From: Siphonodentalium dalli
Lineage: Eukaryota; Mollusca; Scaphopoda; Gadilida; Siphonodentaliidae
Direction: 5' to 3'
Assembly: GCA_032622095.1 (NCBI GenBank)
Contig: CP136064.1
Span: 218,130,205 to 218,194,204, forward strand
Length of the DNA stretch: 64,000 bases
The notes below the pieces were generated by a model. The model was not told the origin of the DNA, did no database searches, and saw only the letters and a program-made list of their open reading frames with translations. A program made the position numbers and the translations under genes. This document shows positions 12,331 to 23,559 of the stretch, piece after piece (the first letter of the stretch is position 1; each line of letters begins with the position of its first letter).

Positions 12331-13018
12331 ACCTGTATTTGATCTTATTTGGTGTTGCGCTCGTGTGTATATTCTGACACACGTGTTTTAGGTGTCGGTT
12401 TACGATTTCATTTGTCATAAAAAGAACGATACCTCGGGCAATTATACTTCATGACCGGTTTGAGATATTATGAGTTCATTGTTGTTATGTGTGAGGGTTT
12501 TACCAGTTTACGACTCGTTTTAATAATTATTATTGTACGCATTATCCGTGAGTTTGGTGAGATTTTACAAGCACTAAGCTTTGAATGACCCCAAATAAAA
12601 CTTTTCATACAATAACATTTATTCGATATACGTTGAGGCTCATGGCCTCAGAGGGTATAGAAAGGGGGCGGTTCCATCCATCTTTCATGCACCTCTTGTA
12701 CAGTTGGGTGCCGACCTAATTTTACAATTTTAGAAAATTCTAGTAACACTTATGAACTTTGAAACTTTCTGACAATAACTTCAGGTATAACTTGGTCATC
12801 ACGAGGGAGGGCACAATGTAGTATATACACACATGTATAAAGCAATACAGAAATATCACGCATGCAGTCAAAGCAAAATGTCACACAATGCTTTCAATTC
12901 GGACGTTGTCGAACACATAATGACGTTGTAATCTGAATATGGTGCATGTAGTAGCTATTTCTTGTTCTCATTTAACGATGCGAATACTTCCATAGTTGTG
13001 GTACCCGGGTGACTTAAA
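12331..13018. other. No gene recognised
   Basis: AT-rich sequence without long frames. No palindrome or tandem repeat was noticed. Confidence 0.4.
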
Positions 13019-13640
13019 CTCAACAGAATATATGCAACAAATGAATGAATTTGAGCCATGGATTAGTAAAGCAATACACCCATGTACTCTGTGAACGATG
13101 CAAACAACTTAGTAATTATAATGAAAATGAATTTATGACTCCAGTCATAAGTTCATATTCATTATAAATAACCCTTTACCCAACAGAAGGGCCCTGTGCC
13201 AATGCATTCTCTTATATATGCGAGTCGACCATAGGTCGCCTCGCATATATAAGAGAATGCATTGGCTTAACACATTCAAAATTATAAAATTGTTAAAGAA
13301 TGTAAGAAAAAATGGTAAAAAGTGTTAAAAAAAGATTTTTTTTAGGCCAATGCATTCTCTTATATATGCGAGGCGACCTATGGTCGACTCGCATATATAA
13401 GAGAATGCATTGGCACAGGGCATAACTGTAACTATCACAATGTGGTCAAGGAGCCGGTTCCAATGATATCCATATTTGTATGGTTCTATTGAGACAGACC
13501 GAAGATATTTTAGGCTGTTGAAGCTTTATTTGGCCGGTTTTGGCCGGTTTGTTGGGTAAAGGGTTAACATGTTGTTTGCATCGTTCATAGAGTACATGTG
13601 TGTATATGGCTCAAATGCATTCATTTATTGCAGTTATTAT
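13019..13640. mobile_element. Nested inverted repeats around a piggyBac-like element with twin hairpins
   Basis: The outermost inverted arms are 13035-13121 and 13569-13632, sharing GCAA.AAATGAATG, TTTGAGCCAT, CATGTACTCT and GAACGATGCAAACAAC. Inside lie terminal repeats CCCTTTACCCAACA (from 13172) and TGTTGGGTAAAGGG (to 13563), flanked by ATAA and TTAA, a slightly decayed piggyBac-type target site. Inside that, two 68-bp hairpins (13200-13267 and 13347-13415) face each other as reverse complements. Each is itself a near-perfect palindrome (ATGCATTCTCTTATATATGC...GCATATATAAGAGAATGCAT). No coding. Confidence 0.7.
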
Positions 13641-15747
13641 GTTGAGTATAAAAGGAGATGGTCCCATAAATGACCGGATTTAGTGTACAGTCCCCCTTTA
13701 AGTTGGTAAGGTGTAGCGGGCAAGCATAATTAAAGGAGTGTTCAGACGATTCTGGTGCATGCGTAATGACTATAGCTACTGACATTATAGAGCAGGAATA
13801 GTAGCTTGCCTTGAAAACTGGCAAAACAAGATTATTTACTTAAACAAAGTCCCTTCTTAGAGAAATGGACAGCAAAATATTTCATTTTACCATACTTAGT
13901 TAATAATAATTGGAGACTTATTGGTATAGTAATGACAAAAAATTGCTCTGTAGAAAAACAAATTATGTCGATATAAATGCATTTCACATGAGCACAGGTT
14001 TACCTCAGAGATAGGCAACTTGAAATTGGAGACTGCTAATTAGTGCCTATAGATTAAATTTTCGTCAAAAAGTTATCTAAATTGATATTATTTAAGGATG
14101 ATTATTTCAAATGTTCGATACATTGACGATTATCCGATATTTCCCCAAAATGGAGTGTCTATAGTCCTTAAGCAGCAATATCAAAGCTGGTTCGTTTCCG
14201 ACGAGCTTGGAATGAAGATCCGGTCAAAATGAATTAGGGGGAGGACAATATGCCAATTTTGAATGGGCATTTCAACGAAAATGTCACGCAAGAGCAAAAG
14301 TTACAGAGTTGCACACATTTCAGGATGTGACTTGATCCGGTATTGAAAATAGTACATATTTATCTGGCGCGGTCGGCTTGGAACGTTGGTCAATTTAATG
14401 TTGAATTTTATATTTAATTTTCAAAAGTAGGTGTTGTAATTGAAGAAAACAATTCTCAAAAATAAGCAAATATTGATAATTTACTTAGGGCACCCGATTT
14501 AACAATGTATTATTATATTCATGTCTAGTCCCCGGACAAATGCTTTATATATAGCTTTTGATTCGGAGATTTGGATGAAAATCCGCATTCAGATTGGACA
14601 CTTGACCTTCCTCTTAAAGAAGTTTATCTAGATTCACATGTGGACAAGTTTGTCACTTAATTGCCATGGGTCGCTGTGGGTCGGTGAATTGTGTATATAT
14701 ACACACACAGTGATGTTCCCAGAACTTCCCACTCAAGTTAACGACATTTCTTCTACTATTTAAACTGACACCGGCGTGATAAGGCCGTAGTCTCTTAAAG
14801 CGACGTAAACCTTCACAATGGCAAACAAACCGGTCATAAAATGAAGATAACAAATTGATTTAATAGAAAGACATTGTAGATCACGGGGGTATAATGAAAA
14901 TAAGAAACACAAGCTTGACGTATCCGCGTGACACTCAATGGAATAAAAGACGTGGCATCATATCTTACCTTGTAAAGGAGGTTATTTCCATGTACAAAAA
15001 TAAGGTGGACCAGGTAGATATTTTGCTTCACTTATAACATAATATAATAAGGTCCATGGAATAAGCACATTATTATAAACGCATTAAATGAACACATTTG
15101 ATCGCACGTTGAGTCACAGTGTCATATTAAATGAGATCCACGCCGTGTTTGTGTACGAATCGACAGGTTGTATTTTCCGATTTTATGCTGTAAGCCTATT
15201 ATTTACCGGCGATCGATTTCTTTCCGCTGTTTCTCCGTAGCGTACCGCCTGCCGGATGCGGCGTTTGCGCACGCGCGTTTGTTATAGGGAGACATGCGCT
15301 AATTAAAGTCCAGATCTATAGGCGCAGATGGTGCCAAACGTATCAGAACGTCTTTTTTGTTCTGAACAATACACGACGGATTTGCATATACTATATCGCA
15401 TGTGGATTGTTACATTATACTGTGAACTCCGCGACCTCCTTATACATCCTACACACCAATCACGATTTCCATAAACGTGCACATGTAACGTTCGGTATAT
15501 ATAAGTACATTCAAATATCTCGTAATTGGTTTTGGTTAGGAAACAATAGATAGTCGATATGAAATCGTTGAATTATTCATCAATGACGTTCGACTGACGA
15601 CTGGCAAAGTCGCGTGTCGAAAACCAATTTTGTATGCAGGTCACCGGACGCTCAGAAAATAATTTACTGTGAAATAAAAGGTCGCAGACCAAATCGTTTC
15701 TCGACTGGGTGGCTAATTTGAAATCGATAAATGTCACTATGGGCCGC
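13641..15747. other. No gene recognised
   Basis: Frames of 60-67 codons only, without motifs. No clear tandem or inverted repeats. A GC-richer patch at 15180-15300 contains GCGCACGCGCG but no interpretable element. Confidence 0.4.
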
Positions 15748-15906
15748 CAGTAAAATAACAACAACGCTCATTTGAGCAGAGCTTTCGACCAAAGGCCCTT
15801 TTCAGTGCATTGTACATGTACAATAGGATTAACCTATGTACATGTATCACGTATGAAAACAGGCAACGAAGAAAGCTCTGCTTAAATAAGCGTTGTTGTT
15901 ACTTTT
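15748..15906. mobile_element. Palindromic MITE
   Basis: The left arm GTAAAATAACAACAACGCTC..TTGAGCAGAGCTTTC (15750-15787) is the reverse complement of GAAAGCTCTGCTTAAATAAGCGTTGTTGTTACTTTT (15870-15906). The interior carries a second palindromic pair, GTACATGTACAATAGG with CCTATGTACATGTAT. Total about 160 bp, non-coding. Confidence 0.75.
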
Positions 15907-16729
15907 TAATGACCATGTTCATCACTTGGGCCCTGAACTTATATGGACATTAAATAAAGGCAATGAGCGGTTCGAGGCCTAATTTTGTTCATAGAAAGGC
16001 TAATTTCTATCAGAGATATTGTGTACTTATTTCAGTGAATAAAACTGGCAAGTACCCAGGAACTTTGCCCAAGGAAACAATGCAGCATTCAACTAATATT
16101 AACGAAAGTTCCAGCCACACCGATCTTACCATTTGAGAAAACACAACGTCCTTACTACGCAGAATTGTAAATATTTACTTCTTAAAGGCCCACTTAATTT
16201 TCGAACCCCAGATCATTTTATATTCAAATATGTCCCATATTATATAGCATTTGAAAGAGGAAGCTCCAAAACATTGTATTATCAAATTATTCGGGGTAAT
16301 AAACTGTGAACATGTTGTTTTTGTTGAGATCTCAAGTTTCATTATTTTAAATTGAAGGGGAATAACTCTAGATATAGATTTATTCCCCTTCCATTGAAAA
16401 CACAATTTTAGTTTGAATTGTGTTGCATTCAGGGAGCCATAATGGGGGAAATCTTTCCGTGATTTTAGCTGTTTTCTATTTCTCAATGGGCATCTTCTAA
16501 GACACAGACGTTTCAAATGGTGATGAATTATAGTATTTTAATCACATTTTATGGCATACATTTTTTATTAAAAACGTATATATAGACCGCCGTTTCCCCC
16601 GAATAAGGTGGCTTTATTTGACCGGTGGCTTTTTTGGTAATGTAAAATTTAATTCTGGGAACAATCATTGAATCAAACTTTGCTGCCAACTGTCTATGTT
16701 GTTAACACACCTAATTGTCTTTTATTAGA
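15907..16729. other. No recognised gene; 113-codon minus-strand frame of unknown status
   Basis: A frame at 16175-16516 (minus) is the longest here. It is Lys-rich and matches no family I know. It contains the short block GAAGGGGAATAACTCTAG, similar to the AAGGGG.[AG]TAACTC block found in the tandem arrays of this window, so it is probably repeat-derived and not a gene. Confidence 0.35.
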
Positions 16730-17780
16730 GACCAGAACAATCAGTAAATCTATGAAATTATCACCCGGAAACCAAAATAATTGGCAACTTCTAAGTCGAC
16801 AAGGGCCATTACTCAGGTTAATCAGGTGGACCAAACCCAAATTTGAACTTGACCTGCATTTTCGTGTGAATAGACCATTTACCAAATTTGAAAACAATTG
16901 GATAATTACAACTAAAGTTATCATCCGGAAACATAATTGGCAAATTATTAGTCGAAAGGAACCATAACTCCGGTAAAAATGGGCGGACAGAACCCGAAGT
17001 TGAATTTGACCTGTATTTTAATGTGAATATATCCATATACCAAATTAGAAAACAATCAGATTACTAAAACTTAAAGATTCGGGCGGCGTTGGCGGTGGGC
17101 ATGCTGTTAAAATATTCAGCTCCGTCAAAAACCGCCATAAACAGAAAGAATAGTAAAATATAGACAGACTTTGTTCTTATACCAATCAGAAATATGGCAT
17201 AAACAGTATGTTATTGTCAAATGTTTTTCCTTTGTTATATAAACAAAAGCAAAAAACGTTACAGAACCTGGCTCTTGTTTAGATCCGGATATGGTAAACA
17301 TAAAGAACGTTATATTTGTTACTGTTTTCCTGATATGAAAATAATAAAGAGCATTTATATCATTTGTGTGTGATTAACCAATAGAATTGCGCTGTGTTAT
17401 GTAAACAGAAGCAAAACTTCTGTTACACGAGCAGGTTCTTGTTTACGTACACCATCGTACGTCTTGACGACAATATACTATTTACGCGATGATTATGTTT
17501 GGCATATGCACACAACTATATATATTTTAATATTCCTTCTGTTGATGGCGATTTGAACAAATATGAATATTTCTGCAACGAACGCCGCCCGTGCCTTTAA
17601 ATTATTCATCTGAAAACCAAGATAATCGCCAAATTCTAAGTCACCAAGGACCATAAGTCTGGTAGAAATGGGCGCACCGAACCTAAATTCGAACTTCACC
17701 TGTAGTTCCATGTGGATAATCCACATTCCAATTTGAATACAATTGAAATAATTAAACTAAAGTTATCACATTAATGGGCA
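16730..17780. repeat. Tandem array (~160-bp units) interrupted by a TTAA-type element
   Basis: Units begin at about 16756 and 16916, with another at about 17602-17770. They share ATCATCCGGAAACC, ATTGGCAA.TT.TAAGTCG, ACC.AA.TTTGAACTTGACCTG and AAA.CAATTGGA. The third unit is separated from the first two by the element at 17071-17600. The units resemble the core repeats of pearl/Helentron-like elements (compare 25669-25985) but no microsatellite tail is visible here. Confidence 0.7.
17071..17600 (-). mobile_element. TTAA-flanked MITE, family C, copy 1
   Basis: The termini are TTAAAG..CGGGCGGCGTT at 17071 and AACGCCGCCCGTGCCTTTAA at 17581-17600, an imperfect terminal inverted repeat of about 20 bp. 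Two other copies lie at 26109-27189 (interrupted by a LINE) and 54206-54673, in the opposite orientation. Internal landmarks common to all are CGTCAAGA.GTACG, TCTATTGGTT, CATATCCGGATCTAAACA and GTTTTTGACGGA. In all three the ends carry TTAA, consistent with a TTAA target site. No coding. Confidence 0.85.
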
Positions 17781-17790
17781 AAGTCGAAGT

Positions 17791-18538
17791 CAGGGTGCAT
17801 TTACATTGCTATAGAACTGCACACAGATCTACACGCAGACTAGTGTAAACGGGTTGATATAGAAATGCACACAGAAAGAAAACGGTATTAGTTCGTGTGA
17901 GCAAAAATCGTGTCCGCTATACGTCACGGTCAACGCTGAAGCACTGCGGCAGGCAAATCTGTTTTGATTAATTGTTACTCGGGCTTGGCGAATGTGTTTT
18001 AGTTTTCGTTGTCATTTCAACCCGTGTATTTCGAATATTGAACACGGACAGGGACGTGGCAACTTTGGTCAAAATTTTCAACAGTTGGAAATTTCATACC
18101 TGACACGACATTAGCTGTAATTTCCAAACCAACAATAGGTTGAAAATGATCTTGTAGTTTGATTTTCAAACATTTTATGGGGGGGGGGGGGGTATTGTTT
18201 TCGGACCAATATTTGCATAATCTCCTACTTTTTTATCAAAATTTTGGGCTGGAATGGCCATCAGCTGGAAATTTGCCAACCTTATCATGGGGGCGGGTGT
18301 CAGGTTGGGAATATCAGACACTTGGAAAGATTTTGTCCTGATCCCTCCCCGTGGCCAGTCAAAAACTGCTAGTTAATTTAATAAAACAATATTGTCCTAC
18401 ATTTGGTCAACATTGTCATTGGAATTGTCATCAGTTCGAAATTTGACTACATTTGGTCAAATAAAGGGTGTTGTAGGGTGCATACCAATTCCATACAGAT
18501 CCAAAATGGCCACCGCCCAGATGGTGTCAAACAGGAGA

Positions 18539-18573
<35 letters not shown>

Positions 18574-18833
18574 GATCACCTGAAATCCTAAATCAAGTGG
18601 TATAAGGATACACTTTAAATACATGCGGCACATACCAAATCGATGTTGTCTGCTGGTGGTAGATCCATTTTTATGTTTGGCCTAAACTGAAACGACTCGT
18701 AGTGAATTGTCAATTACCAGAGTACTGATCAGCGCGCGTTCACTATTAGTAATCATATTGTGATCACAGTAATGCGCGACACGTGACTTCATACAGATCT
18801 GTGTACAGTTCTATATCAGTGTAAATGCACCCT
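17791..18833. mobile_element. Non-autonomous element with ~40-bp terminal inverted repeats
   Basis: AGGGTGCATTTACATTGCTA continuing TAGAACTGCACACAGATCT (17792-17830) is mirrored at 18797-18833 (AGATCTGTGTACAGTTCTAT then CAGTGTAAATGCACCCT). The CAGGG start at the left recalls hAT-type termini, but the right end lacks the matching G and I find no convincing 8-bp duplication. The interior includes a G-run (18180-18192), degenerate repeats of TTGGTCAA..TT...CAG.TGGAAATTTG and a (TA)n tract. No transposase. Confidence 0.65.
18541..18571. repeat. (TA)n microsatellite
   Basis: About 15 uninterrupted TA units. Confidence 0.9.
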
Positions 18834-19649
18834 CAGGTCACCATTCAAGCTATGAAAATTAGGATCTAGAAAAATCGGGACCATGAATATTATTTACATA
18901 GCCCGTCTGTGTTACACTAAATCCTATTCGGCGATTGGTCAACTGCCAACTGGGTCACCCGTTTCATACCTCAATAACACATAGATCGTAACACGAACAC
19001 GACGTCACAAATTGTTGACCTAATCTGACGTAGTCTCTAAAAGCGGTCAGAAGAATAAGTGGGCCTGCTTTTCAATGATCAACCGAATTGCATCTGAATC
19101 CAATTATTTATGTCGATCGCGTTATCGTTGCTAAGTGCTTGGAAATCTTATATTGGGCTGACTTATTGTGCTGCGTGGGCTAGTCTCAAATACTCTGCAG
19201 ATTTTGTGAAAATAAATAATACACTCAGCTTTTTTATGAGAATAAATCATCAACAATCTATATAAATATAAGAAACGTTTAGTGAGAACAGCTTCGCGCT
19301 ACACATAATATATAGGGCACGTTTAAATATAAGTATACCGTCTTCTGAATACTTTATGAAAATATTCAATGCATGCGGAGAACTTTGTCCTAAAGTTTAA
19401 AATCTCTAAATTAGAAACTTGAAAATTTCCATAGTTTCTCCCAGGCGGCTATTTATTTTTGTACGATTTTGTGGATAAATTTCGGAGTTAAACAATATGT
19501 GTCGTTGATTGTCGTATCGGTTATTAGAGCTATGAAATGCTACGTGTGATTGCAAGATTAAATGTTGTCAGATATTTGACGGTTAATGTCGGAACAATTC
19601 CATTTGTATTAATAACAGTGACCCTAGCATTGTAGTAAACGGTTTTGCA
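18834..19649. other. No gene recognised
   Basis: AT-rich sequence without long frames or obvious repeats. Confidence 0.4.
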
Positions 19650-19745
19650 CATGCATTGATGGATAGATAGATAGATAGATACTTTATATACAAAATGCCC
19701 AATTAATAGAACAACATACACCCTGCATGAAATACAAACATATAA
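19650..19745 (-). mobile_element. Probable 3' tail of an inverted LINE
   Basis: Read on the minus strand, GGGCATTTTGTATATAAAGT runs into (ATCT)n at 19683-19660. A short 3' UTR ending in an (ATCT)-type microsatellite is the usual end of CR1/L2-group LINEs. Only the tail is visible, immediately before the large LINE on the opposite strand. Confidence 0.5.
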
Positions 19746-19810
19746 ATTGAAATACAATGAAATGAAAATATAAAACACATATAATAATCATAAGAACTCA
19801 AAACAAAATT

Positions 19811-21444
19811 ATGTTACAGGGAACAAAATATAATATTTCCTGGTGGCTGACGAACGTTCTACCTGATGTTTATAATCGAGGATTCAATTATGAAATTCCT
19901 GGCGACATGCTTGAAGTTATTGACAATACTTTCTCGGAACAAAACCAAACAACCGAACTGAGTACCGTAACCGATGATGTGGTCGATGATGATCATCACG
20001 ATGAATGTGGCGTAGTTGGAAACTGTATAAATGATCCTTATTCCGATGAAATTGTTAAAGAGAGATCGGTATTATTCGTTACACCAAAAATAAGACCAGG
20101 TATAGAAGTGTGAGTCAGAGATTCAAGAAATCGAATTTAACAGCCAAAGGAGATTACATTTCGACGACCACCCTTAAACGATCTGTAGAAGAATTAAATG
20201 TGATGCTGGAAGAGACCAAACTCGATTATAAGGAAACGAACGAGCGTCTCCAAAACAATCAAGCCACAATACATCTTATTGAAGAGACAGTGAATAAGAA
20301 AACAGCTTCGTTGGAAGAGCGAATTGGGAAACTCGAGAGTGAATGTAAGGACTTGCGACGGCAAAACGGTAGACTCTCAAATCAAGTTACATCTATGAAA
20401 AATTCCTTGAAGAAATATGAACAGGTAACAAAAACCGAAATTGACATAAATGCGAGGAAAGACACAGCTACCGAAAACTCACAAGACATCGAACCAAACC
20501 GGACATCTACACCTACTAGTAAGGATGAACTCTCTGACGTTCACGATCTAGACATTACTGTGGTACCAAATGTTCCCATTTCCAATAAGTTTGAAACATT
20601 GGCGGAACACGATGAATCGCTTGTGTCAATTCCCGGCGACTGTGAAATATCAACAGAAAACAGCGATTGTATTATAAATCAAGTCGAAGCCATCGATGCA
20701 AAAATGTCGTCGTTAAACAACACGCCAATACACTTGATGTTGGGAGACTCCGTTCTGAGGAAAATTGATCCAATGCGAATGGCTGTTGGTGATGAAAATG
20801 TCGAATGTGTCATGCAACCGGGACAACGGGTCGGTGGCTTAATGAGATGGTTGGATGATGGTCACACTTCAAAATTCGAAAATGTTCATAAAGTCACTGT
20901 CCATGTAGGAATAAACAGCTGCAGGAATAACTTACAAACAACCAAGAAAGATACACGACAGTTAATCGCGAAAATTCGCGACAAACTCCCAAATGCCGGA
21001 ATACGAATCTCGTCAGTTTTGCCTACTTTGCATTCTAACAATATCAATATGATTGTGGGAGAGGCTAATCACGTATACAGGGATGTTTGCTCCGAGCAGG
21101 GCTGCATATTTGTGGACAACACATCAAGTTTTGTTGATCGGCATTCTTATTAAGCTCGACAGGATCTTTATCGTGACAATTGGCACCCAAATTTCAGCGG
21201 TGTGAGGGTGCTAGCAAAGAATATTAAATATGCCGAGAATACAAAGTTCAGCTGGTATCAGCGATCAGAAATGAATACCCAACGATTCGGACATACAGAG
21301 AGACGGGGTCCTTACAGCAGTAGCAGACCAACGAGACAAATGATGACCACCGACAAAAGATGTGACAATTTTATGACACAGACAACAAGTGAGCATCTCT
21401 TGCAATTTTCAGGTGTTATTAGTAGAACAATTTCAGATATGTAA
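19811..21444 (+). pseudogene. LINE ORF1: coiled coil plus SGNH esterase, broken
   Basis: ATG at 19811 opens an acidic N-terminal segment (100 codons, with VDDDHHDE). It then stops at 20113, while the frame continues from upstream of 20110. The shift is explained by one base missing in the A-run at 20086-20090. Next comes a heptad-rich coiled coil (coding 20170-20430, ending LKKYEQ), a Ser/Thr/acidic linker and the esterase domain: GDS at 20743-20751 (block I, nucleophile Ser), HVGIN at 20902-20916 and the DNWH catalytic Asp/His at 21175-21186. A TAA at 21151-21153 sits just before DNWH; the same frame then runs to 21444. ORF1 esterases are known from CR1-type LINEs and are thought to act with the RNA-binding particle. 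The lesions make this a pseudogene. Confidence 0.88.
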
Positions 21445-21864
21445 TGAAAATGCTATATAAGCGATCAACGCTGAGATATTTAAAAATAATACTAATGACC
21501 ATTGAGCTACTTTTAATGTTGTCTTTAACTAGGCCTAGACATCGTGCTACTGTATTTACACAAAACATATTTCTTTAATTCCAAAGTAGTTTTTGTGTAA
21601 ATTCTAGCTAATAGAATCCAGCGGTTTCAATTTGTCATATTGATCAGATAGAATCATTTTGTATATCCGGGATTGTATATTAATTATTCTGGGTTTAATA
21701 GAAAGATATATAATGATGCATGTATGCCTATAAGGCTATATATAGATATATGTTCTCGAGTTTGCGAGAACATACTCCATTGTTCTCGGCTCTTTGCGCA
21801 TGTACCGGTACTACGTGTTCCTGGATTTGTATCCGATGACCTCCGATCCTATATTTAAAACAAA
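21445..21864 (+). other. Inter-ORF region of the LINE
   Basis: Non-coding, AT-rich sequence of about 420 bp between ORF1 and ORF2. It has no recognisable promoter and only a 61-codon motif-less frame at 21673-21858. Confidence 0.5.
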
Positions 21865-23559
21865 ATGAATTTAGAAAGCGAAAAAATATTTGCTATACTT
21901 TTTGAATATTCAGGGACTCACAAAGAAGGTGAATGAACATGATTTTATTAAGCTGATAAATCGTTATGATTTTATTACTTTAACAGAAACTTGGCATAAC
22001 GATATCGCGAACATCCAAATTCCAGAATATCATTGTTTAGACTTTTGCAGAAAAGAAAAGAATGCGAGAGGGGGGATTGCGTTTTATTGTCGTTCCGTAT
22101 ATAAACAATATATCAAGAAAGTTAAGCGCATGCATGGCACAACTTTGTGGGTTGAATTTGAAGGTAAAATGTTCGGATTAGAAACAAACATCGTGTTCAT
22201 TTCTGTGTATATACCTCCAATCAATTCAAGTATTTGGAAAACAGGCGACAAACGTGAGAACATTTTTAGTGATCTCGCGAATGATCTTGCGAAGTTGAAA
22301 TCGGACCAGTTGATTATTCTTGGGGGGGGGGGGGGGATTTCAATGCTAGAACCGGAGGCAAACCGGATTTTGTTGCACACGATGACGACAGACACATTTT
22401 AGTGCATGACAACTATATGCTTGATTCCGTAAAAGAAAGGGCTAGTCTCGATAAAGTCTGCAATGATTTTGGGAAACAGCTCCTCAGTATTTGTAAATCA
22501 AGTGGCCTAAGAATAGTCAACGGCAGAAAACTTGGCGACTCTCTAGGTAATTTAACCAGCTACCAATACAATGGAGCCAGCATAGTTGATTATGTAATAA
22601 CAAATGAAAAGTATTTATACGATGTTACGTACTTTTGTGTAAAACCGCCAACAGAATTCTCAGACCACAGTCAGCTCTCGGTGCATCTAAACTTTAAAGT
22701 ATGTAAATTTGAAACACAAAAACTTAAATATAAATACACCCATCGAAGTGTCAAGGTTAAATGGTGCGATGATAGTTCCGATAAAGCGAAAGGTTTTTTA
22801 TACGAGCCACATATTCAAAAAAGTCTGATGAATTTCAGACTGACTACCTATCGGGAAAATCCTGAAGGCACCGATGGCGCAACTCATCACCTAAGCGAAA
22901 TATTCAAATGCATTAATCAAGCTTCGACAAAAGTTGTTAAAATAACACATAGGAAACGACAGCAACGAAAACGTATCTGGTTTGATCAACGTTGTAAAGA
23001 TTTGAAAACAAGTATGGGAAATGTGGTTAGTCAAATGAAAAAGAATCCCCGGGATAAAACTCTACAATTAAAGTTTTTCATATTATACAAAAGAGAAACG
23101 AAACTGAAATCTAAATTATTTCGGTTACAAATGTCTGAAAAAATAGATAGGCTAGAAAGTAGCGACCCATCGGTGTATTTGGATATAATCACAAGCTTGC
23201 GAATGAACAAAGCACAAGAAAAATCTGTTGACCTTCACCCTGATGAAGCTGTTGATTTTTTCGACCAATTACTCTGTCGCGATACACCTGAAACAAATTT
23301 TCAATATCTCGCCGAACGTCAGAGTGAATTACTGATAGATGGGGCATTAAGTCAATTAAAAAACAGGAAAGCGACAGGCTTAGATAATATTCCGAATGAG
23401 TTACTAAAGACAATAATTCCGTTGGTAATAGATGACGTGACCAGACTTTTCAACCATGTCTTGACGTCAGGACATTATCCATTATGCTGGAGTCATTCAT
23501 TCATCAAAACATTATATAAGAAAGGAAACAGACATGATCCAAACAATTACAGGCCCTGA
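21865..23559 (+). pseudogene. LINE ORF2 N-terminal part: endonuclease and RT start, frameshifted
   Basis: ATG 21865 begins MNLESEKIFAILF. An extra T in the run at 21899-21903 moves the frame, after which the endonuclease reads FLNIQGLTKKV, LTETWHND (catalytic Glu), ARGGIAFYC and FISVYIPP. A G15 tract (22322-22336) causes a second shift exactly at the GDFNAR motif: in the other frame GDFNARTGGKPDF follows at 22336 and the protein continues past 22402 with SAFG-like region SIVDYVITNE and the conserved SDHSQL (substrate/catalytic His). The N-terminal RT region follows, with ATGLDNIPNELLK and LYKKGNRHDPNNYRP, where a TGA (23557-23559) ends the frame. Confidence 0.88.

Noticed and set aside
15960-15990. 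Possible tRNA T-arm (GGTTCGAGGCC)
   Set aside because: No matching acceptor, D or anticodon arms around it.
16175-16516. 113-codon minus-strand frame as a gene
   Set aside because: No motif, and it overlaps repeat-derived sequence (GGGGAATAACTC block).
20080-20113. Programmed -1 frameshift site in LINE ORF1
   Set aside because: The A-run does not form a canonical X-XXY-YYZ heptamer in the zero frame; a one-base deletion is the simpler explanation.
22084-22395. 103-codon minus-strand frame over the LINE endonuclease
   Set aside because: It is the antisense shadow of the endonuclease coding frame; the poly-Pro run is the complement of the G15 tract.
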